This document shows, piece after piece, positions 50,615 to 59,828 of a stretch of 64,000 nucleotides of DNA. Source of the DNA: Azospirillum oleiclasticum (GTDB lineage: Bacteria; Pseudomonadota; Alphaproteobacteria; Azospirillales; Azospirillaceae). A program made the position numbers and the translations under genes. Every line of letters begins with the position of its first letter. The stretch's first letter is position 1. The DNA lies in NCBI RefSeq assembly GCF_013423485.1, contig NZ_JABFFR010000051.1, positions 1 through 64,000 on the forward strand, in the 5' to 3' direction. Below the pieces are notes generated by a model. That model was given only the letters and a program-made list of their open reading frames with translations, did no database searches and had not been told where the DNA came from.

Positions 50615-51453
50615 GGGTGCCCCTCGTCCGGCGTGTCCAGATCGTTCAGGAAGCCGATCAGCAGCCGCTCCAGATCGGCGGCGGCGGCCGAGGCGGCGGC
50701 CAGCGTGTGCTCGTGGTTGACTGGCCCGTCGCTCAGGCCGACCCCGAGGTTGGTGATGACGGCACAGCCGGCCACCCGCAGCCCGCAATGGCGGGCGACG
50801 ATGCATTCCGGCACGGTGGACATGCCCACCGCCTCCGCCCCCAGCCGCCCGAGCATGCGCACCTCCGCCGGCGTCTCGAAGCTGGGGCCGAGATAGGCGG
50901 CGTAGACCCCTTCCGAGAAGGGGATGCCCAACCGCTCCGACGCAACCGCGACGCGGCGGCGCAGCGCCGGGTCCCAGGCGTCCTGGAGGCTGGGGAAGCG
51001 CGGCCCCACCGCAGAGTCGTTCGGCCCGACCAGCGGGTTGGTGCCGAGCATGTTGATGTGATCGGAGATCGTCACGATCCGCCCCGGCCCGACATCGAGC
51101 CGCAGCGATCCCGCGGCGCAGGTCAGGAACAGGATCCCGCAGCCCGCCGCCTTCAGCGCGTGGATGGCGGTGCGCAGCGCCCCGAACCCCGCCCCTTCAT
51201 AGGCGTGGACCCGGCCCTGCATCACCGCCACCGGCTGCCCGCCGAGACGGCCCAGCACCAGCCGGCCGGCGTGCCCCTCGACGCTCGGCACCGGAAAACC
51301 GGGAAGCTCGGTGTAGGGGATGGCGACGGCCCCCTCCACCCGGTCGGCGATGCCGCCCAGGCCGGATCCCAGGATGATGCCGACCCGCGGGGTCAGGCCC
51401 GGCGCGCGGCGGGCGATCTCGGCGGCGGCCTGGACGGCAAGCGAGGCGGTCAT
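50611..51453 (-). CDS. punA: purine-nucleoside phosphorylase
   Basis: The 280-residue trimeric-type enzyme has the phosphate loop ILGSGLGG, GRVHAYEGAG and the purine site ITNLGVGLSDGPVNHEH. It splits inosine, guanosine and deoxy forms. The Asn in the base-binding region (TNLG) is typical of mammalian-like PNP that prefers 6-oxopurines. Three bases separate it from cdd. Confidence 0.95.
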   Translation of the reverse strand: MTASLAVQAAAEIARRAPGLTPRVGIILGSGLGGIADRVEGAVAIPYTELPGFPVPSVEGHAGRLVLGRLGGQPVAVMQGRVHAYEGAGFGALRTAIHALKAAGCGILFLTCAAGSLRLDVGPGRIVTISDHINMLGTNPLVGPNDSAVGPRFPSLQDAWDPALRRRVAVASERLGIPFSEGVYAAYLGPSFETPAEVRMLGRLGAEAVGMSTVPECIVARHCGLRVAGCAVITNLGVGLSDGPVNHEHTLAAASAAAADLERLLIGFLNDLDTPDEGHP

Positions 51454-51456
51454 GCG

Positions 51457-51894
51457 TCAGAACTCCAGATTGTCGGGGCCGAAGGACTCCGGCAGAAGCT
51501 CCGCCAACGTGAACGTCCGGCGCAGCCCTTCGGGTCCACAAACATGAACGGGGGTGTCGGGCGACGCGAATTCCCGGATGCGCTGCCGGCAGCCGCCGCA
51601 GGGCGTGCACAGCGCCGGGCTGTCCAGCGGCGCCCCGTCGCGCCAGGGTGCGCCCATCACCGCGATGGCGCGGATGCGCCGGTCGCCGCCCGCGATCATG
51701 GCGCCGATGGCGGAGGTCTCGGCACACTGCCCCTGCGGGTAGGCGGCGTTCTCCACATTGGCGCCACTGTGCACCCGCCCGCTCTCCCCCAGGATGGCCG
51801 CCCCCACATGGAAGCGCGAATAGGGGGCGTAAGCGCGCTCCATCATGGCGCGGGCAATACAAGTAAGATTTTCAATTTCCACTCCGCTCGCCAT
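51457..51894 (-). CDS. cdd: cytidine deaminase
   Basis: The 145-residue zinc enzyme has the catalytic CAE motif (QCAETSAIG) and the zinc pair in PCGGCRQ. It deaminates cytidine and deoxycytidine to uridine forms. Its start overlaps the end of the AT-rich insert gene by 23 bases, while G+C returns to the host level within its first codons. Confidence 0.95.
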   Translation of the reverse strand: MASGVEIENLTCIARAMMERAYAPYSRFHVGAAILGESGRVHSGANVENAAYPQGQCAETSAIGAMIAGGDRRIRAIAVMGAPWRDGAPLDSPALCTPCGGCRQRIREFASPDTPVHVCGPEGLRRTFTLAELLPESFGPDNLEF

Positions 51895-52849
51895 CTAGAC
51901 CTCGGTAACTTGAATTATATGTTTGCGGTTCATGAGAGTTTATAATACCCGCAGCCACTTCGATAGTTTTAAAATCTTCATCATAGCGCGGATTAGTACG
52001 GTGTGTTTTTAGCACATTCCTAACAATATTGAATATTTCCTCAGAATTCTTTTCACTTAGCCCCCTATCATTCAACATCTTTCGAACACAGTCCCTCCAG
52101 AAACTCAATTCCTTACTGTAATCTGATATCCTCGACAAAAGCAATACTTTGAATTTGGCGAATCGAATCTCTGTTTTCTTTGAGCTTTCTTCTGCCTTTT
52201 TCAATTCGGCGTGACTGCTGATCTTTATTTGACTTATCTCTTTCTTCATAGATTCAATTTTTTCTTGCATTCCCTCCATATATTTTCGAGCTTCATCAGC
52301 GGATTGCTTCATCTTGTCGGACCTCGACGCAATTCCCAAAAATAGGGAAAAAGATATGAGAGCGTAGATCGTTGAACTTATGATAGTGGTGGCACTCAAC
52401 AAACTAGTGTTCCCACTAGAATTACCATTATAGACATACTCAATCCCCTTTTCTTTCCAGTTAACAACATCTACAGAATTGGCAGTCGTGCGATTTTCCA
52501 ACTTGAACAAAATCCTCAGTCGAATACCAGGAGGAATATGCCCAATTTCGATAAGTTTTGATCCATCTGACGACTTTACACCGTCAACAGTCTTTATCAA
52601 AACTGGATGTGACACCGCTGACTCCGCAACCAAAACATCCTTCGAAATGCTTAGAATTAATCCATTTAGAGGCGACGACGAGACCACATCAATATCCAGC
52701 GGAGCATAAAACGAGCCATTAACCTCAAATCCTCTTCCTATATTCACATATCCATTCTGATCTTTAGATAGTCCGACAAAAAAAGGGAGTACAAGAGACA
52801 CAAGGAATGTAGCAATCGCCGCACCTATTGATTCAGCATATTTCGACAC
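51872..52849 (-). CDS. AT-rich two-TM coiled-coil membrane protein, function unknown
   Basis: The 325-residue protein has TM1 at about 8-27, an outside domain at 30-148, TM2 at about 150-173, then a charged coiled coil (about 178-245) and a helical C terminus inside. G+C is near 40%, against 70% around it, and codons such as AAA, ATT and TTA are frequent. The start is GTG with GGAG seven bases upstream. The last codons (RGLDGERSGN) are read from the start of cdd in another frame, which marks the right junction of an insertion. No family is recognised. Confidence 0.75.
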   Translation of the reverse strand: MSKYAESIGAAIATFLVSLVLPFFVGLSKDQNGYVNIGRGFEVNGSFYAPLDIDVVSSSPLNGLILSISKDVLVAESAVSHPVLIKTVDGVKSSDGSKLIEIGHIPPGIRLRILFKLENRTTANSVDVVNWKEKGIEYVYNGNSSGNTSLLSATTIISSTIYALISFSLFLGIASRSDKMKQSADEARKYMEGMQEKIESMKKEISQIKISSHAELKKAEESSKKTEIRFAKFKVLLLSRISDYSKELSFWRDCVRKMLNDRGLSEKNSEEIFNIVRNVLKTHRTNPRYDEDFKTIEVAAGIINSHEPQTYNSSYRGLDGERSGN

Positions 52850-52910
52850 GACCCATCTCCATCAATAGTTTCATCAAATTGCGATTCCCACTAAATCTTT
52901 GATAACATGC

Positions 52911-53885
52911 CTACCGCTCCTTCACGTACGGAATGCCGATCACCCGCGGCGCCACCGCCTTGCCGACGAAGCCGGCGAGCAGCAGGACCGTCAGCACATA
53001 GGGCAGCATCTGGATGAACTGCACCGGGATCACCCCCACCAGCGGCAGCGGCACGCCCTGGAGCCGGATCTGCACCGCGTCGGTGAAGGCGAAGAGCAGG
53101 CAGGCGAACAGCGTCGGCCAGGGGCGCCACTTGCCGAAGATCAGCGCCGCCAGCGCCAGATAGCCCTTGCCCGCCGTCATATCGCGCACGAAGCCGGCGC
53201 CGAGCCCGGTGGACAGGAAGGCCCCGGCGATGCCGGTCAGCACGCCGCACAGCGCCATCGCCTGGTAGCGCAGCGCAGCGACGGAGATTCCCGCCGTGTC
53301 CACCGCCGCCGGGTTCTCCCCCACCGCCCTGAGCCGCAGGCCGAAGCGCGTGCGGTACAGCACCCAGGCGGACCCCACCACCGCGACGGCGGCGATGTAA
53401 ATGACGACGTTCATGTCGTCGAGCATGATCTCATAGACCGGCCCGATCACCGGCACCTCGCGCACCGTCTCCACCGCCGGCAGACGCACCTGCGGCAGGC
53501 GGGCGCCGGCGGGCAGCATCGGCGTCTGGCCGCCCGCCCGGAACCACGCGAAGGCCAGGGTCGGCGCCAGCCCGGCGACCAGGATGTTGATCGCCATCCC
53601 CGACACCACCTGGTTGCCGTTGTGGGTGATGCAGGCGTAGCCGTGCACCAGCGCCAGCGCGGTGGAGGCGGCGATGCCGGCCAGCAGCCCCAGCCAAGGG
53701 TTGCCGGTCTGGAAGGCGACGGCGGCGGCGAAGAAGGCGCCGGCCAGCATCATCCCCTCCAGCCCGACCGCGACGATGCCCGACCGCTCGCTGAACAGGC
53801 CGGCAAAGGCGGCCAGCACCAGCGGCGTCGCGACACGGATCGTGGAGTCGAGGATGGACAGTGCCATCAGGAAAGCATCGGTCAC
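52911..53885 (-). CDS. nucleoside ABC transporter permease (NupQ/YufQ-like)
   Basis: The 324-residue permease has eight or more helices and the BMP-family ABC segments ERSGIVAVGLEGMML and THNGNQVVSGMAINIL. Members import nucleosides. The GTG start overlaps the stop of the first permease as GTGA. The cytoplasmic loop GLRLRAVGENPAAVDTAGI is the coupling helix. Confidence 0.9.
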   Translation of the reverse strand: MTDAFLMALSILDSTIRVATPLVLAAFAGLFSERSGIVAVGLEGMMLAGAFFAAAVAFQTGNPWLGLLAGIAASTALALVHGYACITHNGNQVVSGMAINILVAGLAPTLAFAWFRAGGQTPMLPAGARLPQVRLPAVETVREVPVIGPVYEIMLDDMNVVIYIAAVAVVGSAWVLYRTRFGLRLRAVGENPAAVDTAGISVAALRYQAMALCGVLTGIAGAFLSTGLGAGFVRDMTAGKGYLALAALIFGKWRPWPTLFACLLFAFTDAVQIRLQGVPLPLVGVIPVQFIQMLPYVLTVLLLAGFVGKAVAPRVIGIPYVKER

Positions 53886-55012
53886 GCCTCCACCCTCCCC
53901 CGGCGGCGGAACAGGCCCTCGACCTGCGGGCGGAACAGGTTCTCCAGCGCGCCCGCGAACAGGATGACGAGGCCCTGGATGACCACCACCATCTCCCGGT
54001 TGATGGTCGGGAACTCGAAGGACAGCTCCGACCCGCCCTGGTACAGCCCGCCGAACAGCAGGGCCGCCAGCAGGATGCCCACCGGGTGGTTGCGCCCCAT
54101 CAACGCAACCGCGATGCCGACGAAGCCGTAACCGCCGGTGAAGTTCAGCAGCAGCCGGTGCTGCACGCCCAGGATCTCGTTCACCGCCACGAAACCCGCC
54201 AGCGCGCCGGAGATCAGCATGGCGATGATGATGTTGCGGGCCGGGGAGATGCCGGCATAGACCGCCGCCCGCTCGTTCAGCCCCACCGTGCGCAGCTCGT
54301 ACCCCCAGCGCGTGTGCCAGACGTAACCATGGAACAGCGCGCAGCACACCAGCGCCCACAGGAAGGACAGGTTGAGCGGCGAGGATGGGATGGCGATGCC
54401 GAACCAGCCCAGCGCCCGGTCCATGGCCGGCAGCCAGACGCTGGCGTCGAACTCCCGCGACTCGGGCGCCTGCTGGCCCGGCTTGATCAGCACATCGACC
54501 AGCAGCCAAGTCATGATCGACGCGGCGATGAAGTTGAACATGATCGTCGTGATGACGATGTGGCTGCCGCGCTTCGCCTGCAGCCAGCCGGGGATGAAGC
54601 CCCAGGCGGCGCCGAACAGCGCGGCGGCCAGGATCGCCACCGGTGCCGCCGCCCACCAGGGCCAGCCGGTCAGCCCCAGCCCGACCAGCCCGACACCCAG
54701 CCCGGCCATGGTGGCCTGCCCCTCGCCGCCGATGTTGAACAGCCCGCCGTGGAAGGCGACGGCGACCGCAAGCCCGGTGAAGATGAAGTTGGTGGCGTAG
54801 TAGAGGGTGAAACCCACCGCCTCCGGATAGCCGAAGGCGCCGTACAGCAGCACCTCAAGCGCCGCCAGCGGATTCTCCCCGATCAGCAGGATCACCACGC
54901 CGGACAGCAGGAACGCGGCGGCCAGGTTCAGCAGCGGCAGCAGCAGGTATCCCACCCAGCCCGGCACCTCCGCCGGCATGCCGAGCCCCTTGCCGTCCGT
55001 CACCGTCGCCAT
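53882..55012 (-). CDS. nucleoside ABC transporter permease (NupP/YufP-like)
   Basis: The 376-residue permease has FHGGLFNIGGEGQATMAG and IVITTIMFNFIAAS, conserved in the first permease of BMP-type nucleoside importers, and a coupling loop GYELRTVGLNERAAVYAGI. The ATG at 55012 (MATVTDGKG) was chosen because the 45 codons before it are Arg/Gly/Ala-rich and not family-like. It is the first gene of the operon. The binding protein and ATPase are not adjacent and must lie elsewhere. Confidence 0.88.
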   Translation of the reverse strand: MATVTDGKGLGMPAEVPGWVGYLLLPLLNLAAAFLLSGVVILLIGENPLAALEVLLYGAFGYPEAVGFTLYYATNFIFTGLAVAVAFHGGLFNIGGEGQATMAGLGVGLVGLGLTGWPWWAAAPVAILAAALFGAAWGFIPGWLQAKRGSHIVITTIMFNFIAASIMTWLLVDVLIKPGQQAPESREFDASVWLPAMDRALGWFGIAIPSSPLNLSFLWALVCCALFHGYVWHTRWGYELRTVGLNERAAVYAGISPARNIIIAMLISGALAGFVAVNEILGVQHRLLLNFTGGYGFVGIAVALMGRNHPVGILLAALLFGGLYQGGSELSFEFPTINREMVVVIQGLVILFAGALENLFRPQVEGLFRRRGRVEA

Positions 55013-55298
55013 GCCGCCCAGCACCCGCCTGCCTGAACCGCGGCCAGGGTGCACCGCCGCGGGAACTGGCGCAAGCGCGACCGCGGCCGCTCCGGCGGAT
55101 CGACCTATGCCGGTCGCCACAGCTCCCGCGGTCGGCCTATCACGCACGAGAGTCCGACAGACCTCTTCAACATCGGCTACGCCTTCCCATTGATAAGCTC
55201 AAACAAACGGGGGCACTGCACAAACATTCATCATACATTCCTTCGCATCTGTGACCAAAGAGGGGCACGGCGTCGAAGGAAAATGACGGGAGATGCGA

Positions 55299-56282
55299 AT
55301 GACAATCGAGCCTTGTTGCCCGATATGCGACACATCCGATTGGGAACATTTGGATGAGAGGACATACCGGGCGGCCGACCGCGACAGCGCGGACGGCTAT
55401 GTGGCACCACGCTACGACGTGATGTTCCGGGTCTGGTGGCCCGGCCGGACGGAGGTCACGATCACCTACGTGATGTGCCGCGACTGCGGTTTCGTCATGT
55501 ACACGCCGCGCCCGAGCGAGGCCGACGTGGCCGCCAAATACGCCTTCCTGTCCCGCCGCGGCGGCGCGGTGGGGCATGCCCTGTCCGACGACGGTGCCGA
55601 CCGCGTCCGGGCGGCCGGGCTGTACCGGACGCTGAAGCCGCTGCTGCCGGAGGCCGGTGCGCGCATCCTCGATCTGGGCGGCGGCGACGGGCGGATGCTG
55701 CGCCCCTTCGTGGAGGCGGGGCAGCATGGTGTCGTGGTGGATCACAACCGCAACCCCATCCCCGGCATCGCCCGCCTCGGCGCCACCCTGGACGAGGTGG
55801 ACGAGGAGGAGCGGTTCGACGCCGCGCTCAGCCTGCATGTGCTGGAACACCTCGCCAACCCCCGCCGCGTGCTGGAGCAGCTCCGCGTCCGGATGCGGAC
55901 GGGTGGGCTGCTGTTCGTCGAGGTCCCTCTGGAGGTGTGGCGCGGGCGGCCCGAGCAGATCGAGCCGGTCACCCACATCAACTTCTTCTCCCGCGACTCG
56001 CTGGGCACCCTGCTCCGCCGCAGCGGCTTCACGGACGTCCGCTGCTGGGAGCAGACGGCGACGGCGCCAAGCGGCGCCCCCATCTTCGTGGTGCGGGCGA
56101 GCGGGCGGGCCCTGGCCGCACCGGCCGACGCCGCAGCCCCGGCCGGCTCCGACCACACCCGCCGGCTCCTGCACCCCAGCGCGTGGGACCGCGCCAAATG
56201 GATCGCCCGCAACCCCGCCTTCTACACCCACCCCGACTTCCTGAAGCGCAAGACGGCGAAGCTGCTGGGGCGGGGCGGCTGA
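55299..56282 (+). CDS. class I SAM-dependent methyltransferase with N-terminal zinc site
   Basis: The 327-residue protein has cysteine pairs CCPIC near residue 5 and CRDCGF near 60 that probably bind zinc, then a SAM-binding domain (ILDLGGGDGRML, SLHVLEHLANP), as in Methyltransf_23 proteins of sugar or glycan modification. Acceptor unknown. The ATG at 55299 has GGGAG seven bases upstream; the ATG at 55293 is too close to that site. It is divergent from the nucleoside operon over a 286-bp gap. Confidence 0.8.
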   Translation: MTIEPCCPICDTSDWEHLDERTYRAADRDSADGYVAPRYDVMFRVWWPGRTEVTITYVMCRDCGFVMYTPRPSEADVAAKYAFLSRRGGAVGHALSDDGADRVRAAGLYRTLKPLLPEAGARILDLGGGDGRMLRPFVEAGQHGVVVDHNRNPIPGIARLGATLDEVDEEERFDAALSLHVLEHLANPRRVLEQLRVRMRTGGLLFVEVPLEVWRGRPEQIEPVTHINFFSRDSLGTLLRRSGFTDVRCWEQTATAPSGAPIFVVRASGRALAAPADAAAPAGSDHTRRLLHPSAWDRAKWIARNPAFYTHPDFLKRKTAKLLGRGG

Positions 56283-56304
56283 GCCCGAACCGGCCCGGCG
56301 CGGC

Positions 56305-57336
56305 TCAGCCGGGAGCGGGCGGCGTGGCGGGTGCGGCGCCCTCCGCCACGGCCGGCTTGGCGGCGTCGGCGCGGGCTTGGGCCATGGCGTCGAGCCGGCT
56401 GCGGTAGCCGGCGACGGCCGCCTGCACCTCCCGCATCATCGACTCCAGCGGGCGCTTGGGGTCGATGGTCTGCATCAGGTCGGCGGTCAGGGAGCGGAGC
56501 TGTCCCAGCTCCTTGGCGTCCACCGCCCCGGACTCGGCCTCCGTGCGCAGCCGGTCGGCCAGCACGCGGATGGCCCGGCAGGACATCTCCGCCGATGCGG
56601 CGACGCCGGAGTCGGGCAGCCGGCGGTGCAGATCGTCGATGATGGCGGGGATGCGGGCCAGATGCTCCACCGCCATGCGCTCCGGCGGGTCCCTGACCAG
56701 CCCCGGCCCTGCGAACTCCACCAGGAAGCCGAGCTGGATGGCGGTGCGCAGGCGCTTCTGCTCGCCGACCTGCCGCTTGGCGTCGGTCATCATCTGCCGC
56801 AGGTTGGCCTGCGCGATGGTGCCCAACGCCTTCAGGCGCAGGGTGTTGGGCACGTCGATCAGCGGCACCTGCGCCCCGTCGCGCGGCGACTTGCGGCGGT
56901 CGGGGCCCATGTAGTCGGAGGTGACGACGAAGCGCTTGCGCCCCTCGATCAGCACGGCGATGCGGTCCTGCACCTGCTTTGGCGACATCGGCTTGACCAG
57001 CATGTCGTCCACGCCGGAGTTGGTCATCCGCATGACCTGCATCTGCGTGGCCTGCCAGCTCGTCACGATGATGGCGGCGAAGGGGTTGGGCGTGCCGGGA
57101 TCGTTGCGGAAGGCGCGGATGAAGCGGAAGGCCTCCGCCTCGTGCGGGCCGTCGCAGTCCAGCAGCAGCAGGTCGGGCTGGGCGGCGGTCAGCAGGCTCT
57201 GCGCGGTGGTGTAGTTGTCGTACATCTCCACGCGCTTGATGCCGACCCTGGCCAGCACGTCGCGCAGCAGGCGCAGCGTGTTCGACTGCGTGTCGATGAT
57301 GACGGCCTCGACGAGCGATAGATCGTAATCCGGCAT
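56305..57336 (-). CDS. atypical receiver-domain protein with long helical C terminus
   Basis: The 343-residue protein has a CheY-like domain at 1-130 with the likely phospho-Asp in LLLLDCDGPHE and the lysine in LVKPMSPK, but the N-terminal acidic pair is reduced to IIDTQ. The remaining 210 residues are helical and hydrophilic with no DNA-binding or enzymatic motif. An adaptor or phosphotransfer role is possible. Confidence 0.75.
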   Translation of the reverse strand: MPDYDLSLVEAVIIDTQSNTLRLLRDVLARVGIKRVEMYDNYTTAQSLLTAAQPDLLLLDCDGPHEAEAFRFIRAFRNDPGTPNPFAAIIVTSWQATQMQVMRMTNSGVDDMLVKPMSPKQVQDRIAVLIEGRKRFVVTSDYMGPDRRKSPRDGAQVPLIDVPNTLRLKALGTIAQANLRQMMTDAKRQVGEQKRLRTAIQLGFLVEFAGPGLVRDPPERMAVEHLARIPAIIDDLHRRLPDSGVAASAEMSCRAIRVLADRLRTEAESGAVDAKELGQLRSLTADLMQTIDPKRPLESMMREVQAAVAGYRSRLDAMAQARADAAKPAVAEGAAPATPPAPG

Positions 57337-57405
57337 GGGCAACCATGTTGCTCGACGCTGATCGGATCACGCTATCACAAAGGACACTATCACAAAGGAT
57401 ATTCG

Positions 57406-59565
57406 CTAACGCACAAGATCACGGTCGAACGCCTCGATCAGAATGAAGACGAGGCTGCTCCGCCCCTCCACCAGCACCGGCCGGCCGGGCAGGTTCATGC
57501 GGCCGTCGCCGGCCCCGTCCGCAACGCGGGTGTCCAGCACGCAACGCCAGCCGCGCCCGCCCGCGACATCGGGCAGCACGAACATCACCGGGTCATGGTG
57601 GGCGTTCAGCACCGTCAGCAGGACGCCGTCCTCCACCCGGCCGCCGTCGGCGGTGACATACTCGCCGGCCCGCCCGTTCAGCAGGATGCCGACGCATCGG
57701 GCCTGGGAGTTGCCCCACTGCTCCGGGCTCTTCTCCTGGCCCTGGGGGGAATACCACACGATGTCCTTCACCCCGTCCGGCGAGGTCTGGCGCCCGTGCA
57801 GGAAGGACGGGCGGCGCAGCACGGGATGGGCGCGGCGCAGCGCGATCAGCCGACGGACGAAGGCGATCAGGTCGGCCGACTCCGCGGCCTGCGCCCAGTC
57901 GATCCACGCCACCTCGTTGTCCTGGCAATAGGCGTTGTTGTTGCCGCCCTGGCTGTTGCCCAGCTCGTCCCCCGCCAGCATCATCGGCGTCCCCTGCGAC
58001 AGGAACAGGGTGGCCAGCAGGTTGCGCTTCTGGCGCAGGCGCAGCGCCTTGACGTCCGGGTCGTCGGTCGGCCCCTCGACCCCGTGGTTCCAGGAATGGT
58101 TGGCGGAATGTCCGTCGCGGTTGCCCTCGCGGTTCGCGAGGTTGTGCTTGCCGTTGTAGGACACGAGATCGTGCAGCGTGAAGCCGTCGTGGCAGGTCAC
58201 GAAATTCACCGACGACCACGCCTTGCGCCCGCGCTTCTCGAACAGGTCGGAAGAGCCGGCGATCCGCCCCGCCAGTTCCGGCAGCATGCCCTCGTCGCCG
58301 CGCCAGTAGCGGCGGACGGTGTCGCGGTAGCGGTCGTTCCACTCCGCCCAGCCCGGCGGGAAGTTGCCGACCTGATAGCCGCCGGGGCCGACGTCCCACG
58401 GCTCGGCGATCAGCTTCACGTCGGCCAGCACCGGATCCTGGCGCACCGCGTCGAGGAAGCCCGAACCGGGGTCGAAGCCGTAGGATTCGCGCGCCAGGAC
58501 GGTGGCGAGGTCGAAGCGGAAGCCGTCCACCCGCATCTCCGTCACCCAGTAGCGCAGGCTGTCCATCACCATCTGGAGCACCCGCGGGTGGCCCAGGTTC
58601 AGCGTGTTGCCGGTGCCGGTGTCGTCGATGTAGTAGCGCTTGTCGTCCGGCCGCAGCCGGTAGTAGGAGGCGTTGTCGATGCCCCGGAAGCTCAGCGTCG
58701 GGCCGAGGTGGTTGCCCTCGCCGGTGTGGTTGTAGACGACGTCCAGGATCACCTCGATCCCCGCCTCGTGCAGGCGGGCGACCATGGTCTTGAACTCCGA
58801 CAGCACGCCGGTGGTCATGTAGCGCGGCTCGGGCGCGAAGAAGCCGATGGTGTTGTAGCCCCAGTAATTGTGCAGCCCCTGCGCCACCAGATGGCGGTCG
58901 TCGGTGAAGGCCTGCACCGGCAGCAGCTCCACCGCGGTGACGCCCAGCGTGCGCAGGTGGTCCACCACCGGCTGGCTGGACATGCCGGCGAAGGTGCCGC
59001 GCAGCGGCACCGGAACGTCGCGGTTCAGCATGGTCAGACCGCGGACATGCGCCTCGTAGACGATGGTGTCCGACCAGGGCGTGTGCGGCCGCCGCTCGCC
59101 GCCCCAGGTGAAGGCGAGGTCGACCACCCGGCATTTCGGCATGTTGCGGGCGTTGTCCCTTCGGTCGAAGGACAGGTCCCCCCGCGTCGCCCCCATGCGG
59201 TAGCCGTGATGCGCGTCCGACCAGCGCAGCGACCCGAACAGCGCCTTGGCGTAGGGATCGAGCAGCAGCTTGTTCGCGTTGAAGCGGTGCCCGGCCGACG
59301 GCTCGTAGGGGCCATGCACGCGGTAGCCGTAGAGCAGCCCCGGCCGCGCGTCGGGCAGATAGCCGTGCCACACCTCGTCGGTGTGTTCGGGGAGTGCTAT
59401 CCGCTCCACCTCCCGCTGGCCGGTCTTGTCGAACAGGCAGAGCTCCACCTTCTCCGCGTTGGCGGAGAACAGGGCGAAATTCACCCCGAAGCCGTCCCAG
59501 TTGGCCCCCAGCGGGTAGGGCTTGCCGGGCCAGACGGTCGTGCGGGCGATCATGGGTGCGGGCAT
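57406..59565 (-). CDS. glgX: glycogen debranching enzyme / isoamylase
   Basis: GH13 debranching enzyme of about 719 residues. The N-terminal CBM48-like domain (ANWDGFGVNFALFS) precedes the catalytic barrel, with the nucleophile Asp in VDGFRFDLAT, the acid Glu in LIAEPWDVG and the third acid in VTCHDGFTLHD. It removes alpha-1,6 branches from glycogen limit dextrin. The ATG at 59565 gives the usual length. No other glycogen gene is in the window. Confidence 0.95.
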   Translation of the reverse strand: MPAPMIARTTVWPGKPYPLGANWDGFGVNFALFSANAEKVELCLFDKTGQREVERIALPEHTDEVWHGYLPDARPGLLYGYRVHGPYEPSAGHRFNANKLLLDPYAKALFGSLRWSDAHHGYRMGATRGDLSFDRRDNARNMPKCRVVDLAFTWGGERRPHTPWSDTIVYEAHVRGLTMLNRDVPVPLRGTFAGMSSQPVVDHLRTLGVTAVELLPVQAFTDDRHLVAQGLHNYWGYNTIGFFAPEPRYMTTGVLSEFKTMVARLHEAGIEVILDVVYNHTGEGNHLGPTLSFRGIDNASYYRLRPDDKRYYIDDTGTGNTLNLGHPRVLQMVMDSLRYWVTEMRVDGFRFDLATVLARESYGFDPGSGFLDAVRQDPVLADVKLIAEPWDVGPGGYQVGNFPPGWAEWNDRYRDTVRRYWRGDEGMLPELAGRIAGSSDLFEKRGRKAWSSVNFVTCHDGFTLHDLVSYNGKHNLANREGNRDGHSANHSWNHGVEGPTDDPDVKALRLRQKRNLLATLFLSQGTPMMLAGDELGNSQGGNNNAYCQDNEVAWIDWAQAAESADLIAFVRRLIALRRAHPVLRRPSFLHGRQTSPDGVKDIVWYSPQGQEKSPEQWGNSQARCVGILLNGRAGEYVTADGGRVEDGVLLTVLNAHHDPVMFVLPDVAGGRGWRCVLDTRVADGAGDGRMNLPGRPVLVEGRSSLVFILIEAFDRDLVR

Positions 59566-59828
59566 GGAATGCTCTGGCTGGGACGGCGGAGATGAACCGA
59601 CGGCGGGGGGAAGGGGCGGGAAAAGAAAGGACTGTGCATCCCTTTCGCATGAAAGGGAATGGATCCCCATGCCGTCAAGCCTCGGCGGCGCCGATCGCGT
59701 TCCCGCTTGCGGGTTGCCCGGCGACGCGGCACATCACCCGCGGATGCTCCCACGCAAAAGCAACGCTCGCGTCAGGCCGCCATCCGCGAGTATGTTCGTC
59801 TGTTGAACCGGTGCCGGAAATCCATTGT

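Noticed and set aside
59640..59657. Hairpin CCCTTTC/GAAAGGG upstream of glgX
   Set aside because: Seven base pairs with a four-base loop and no T-run; could be chance in a 263-bp gap that shows nothing else.
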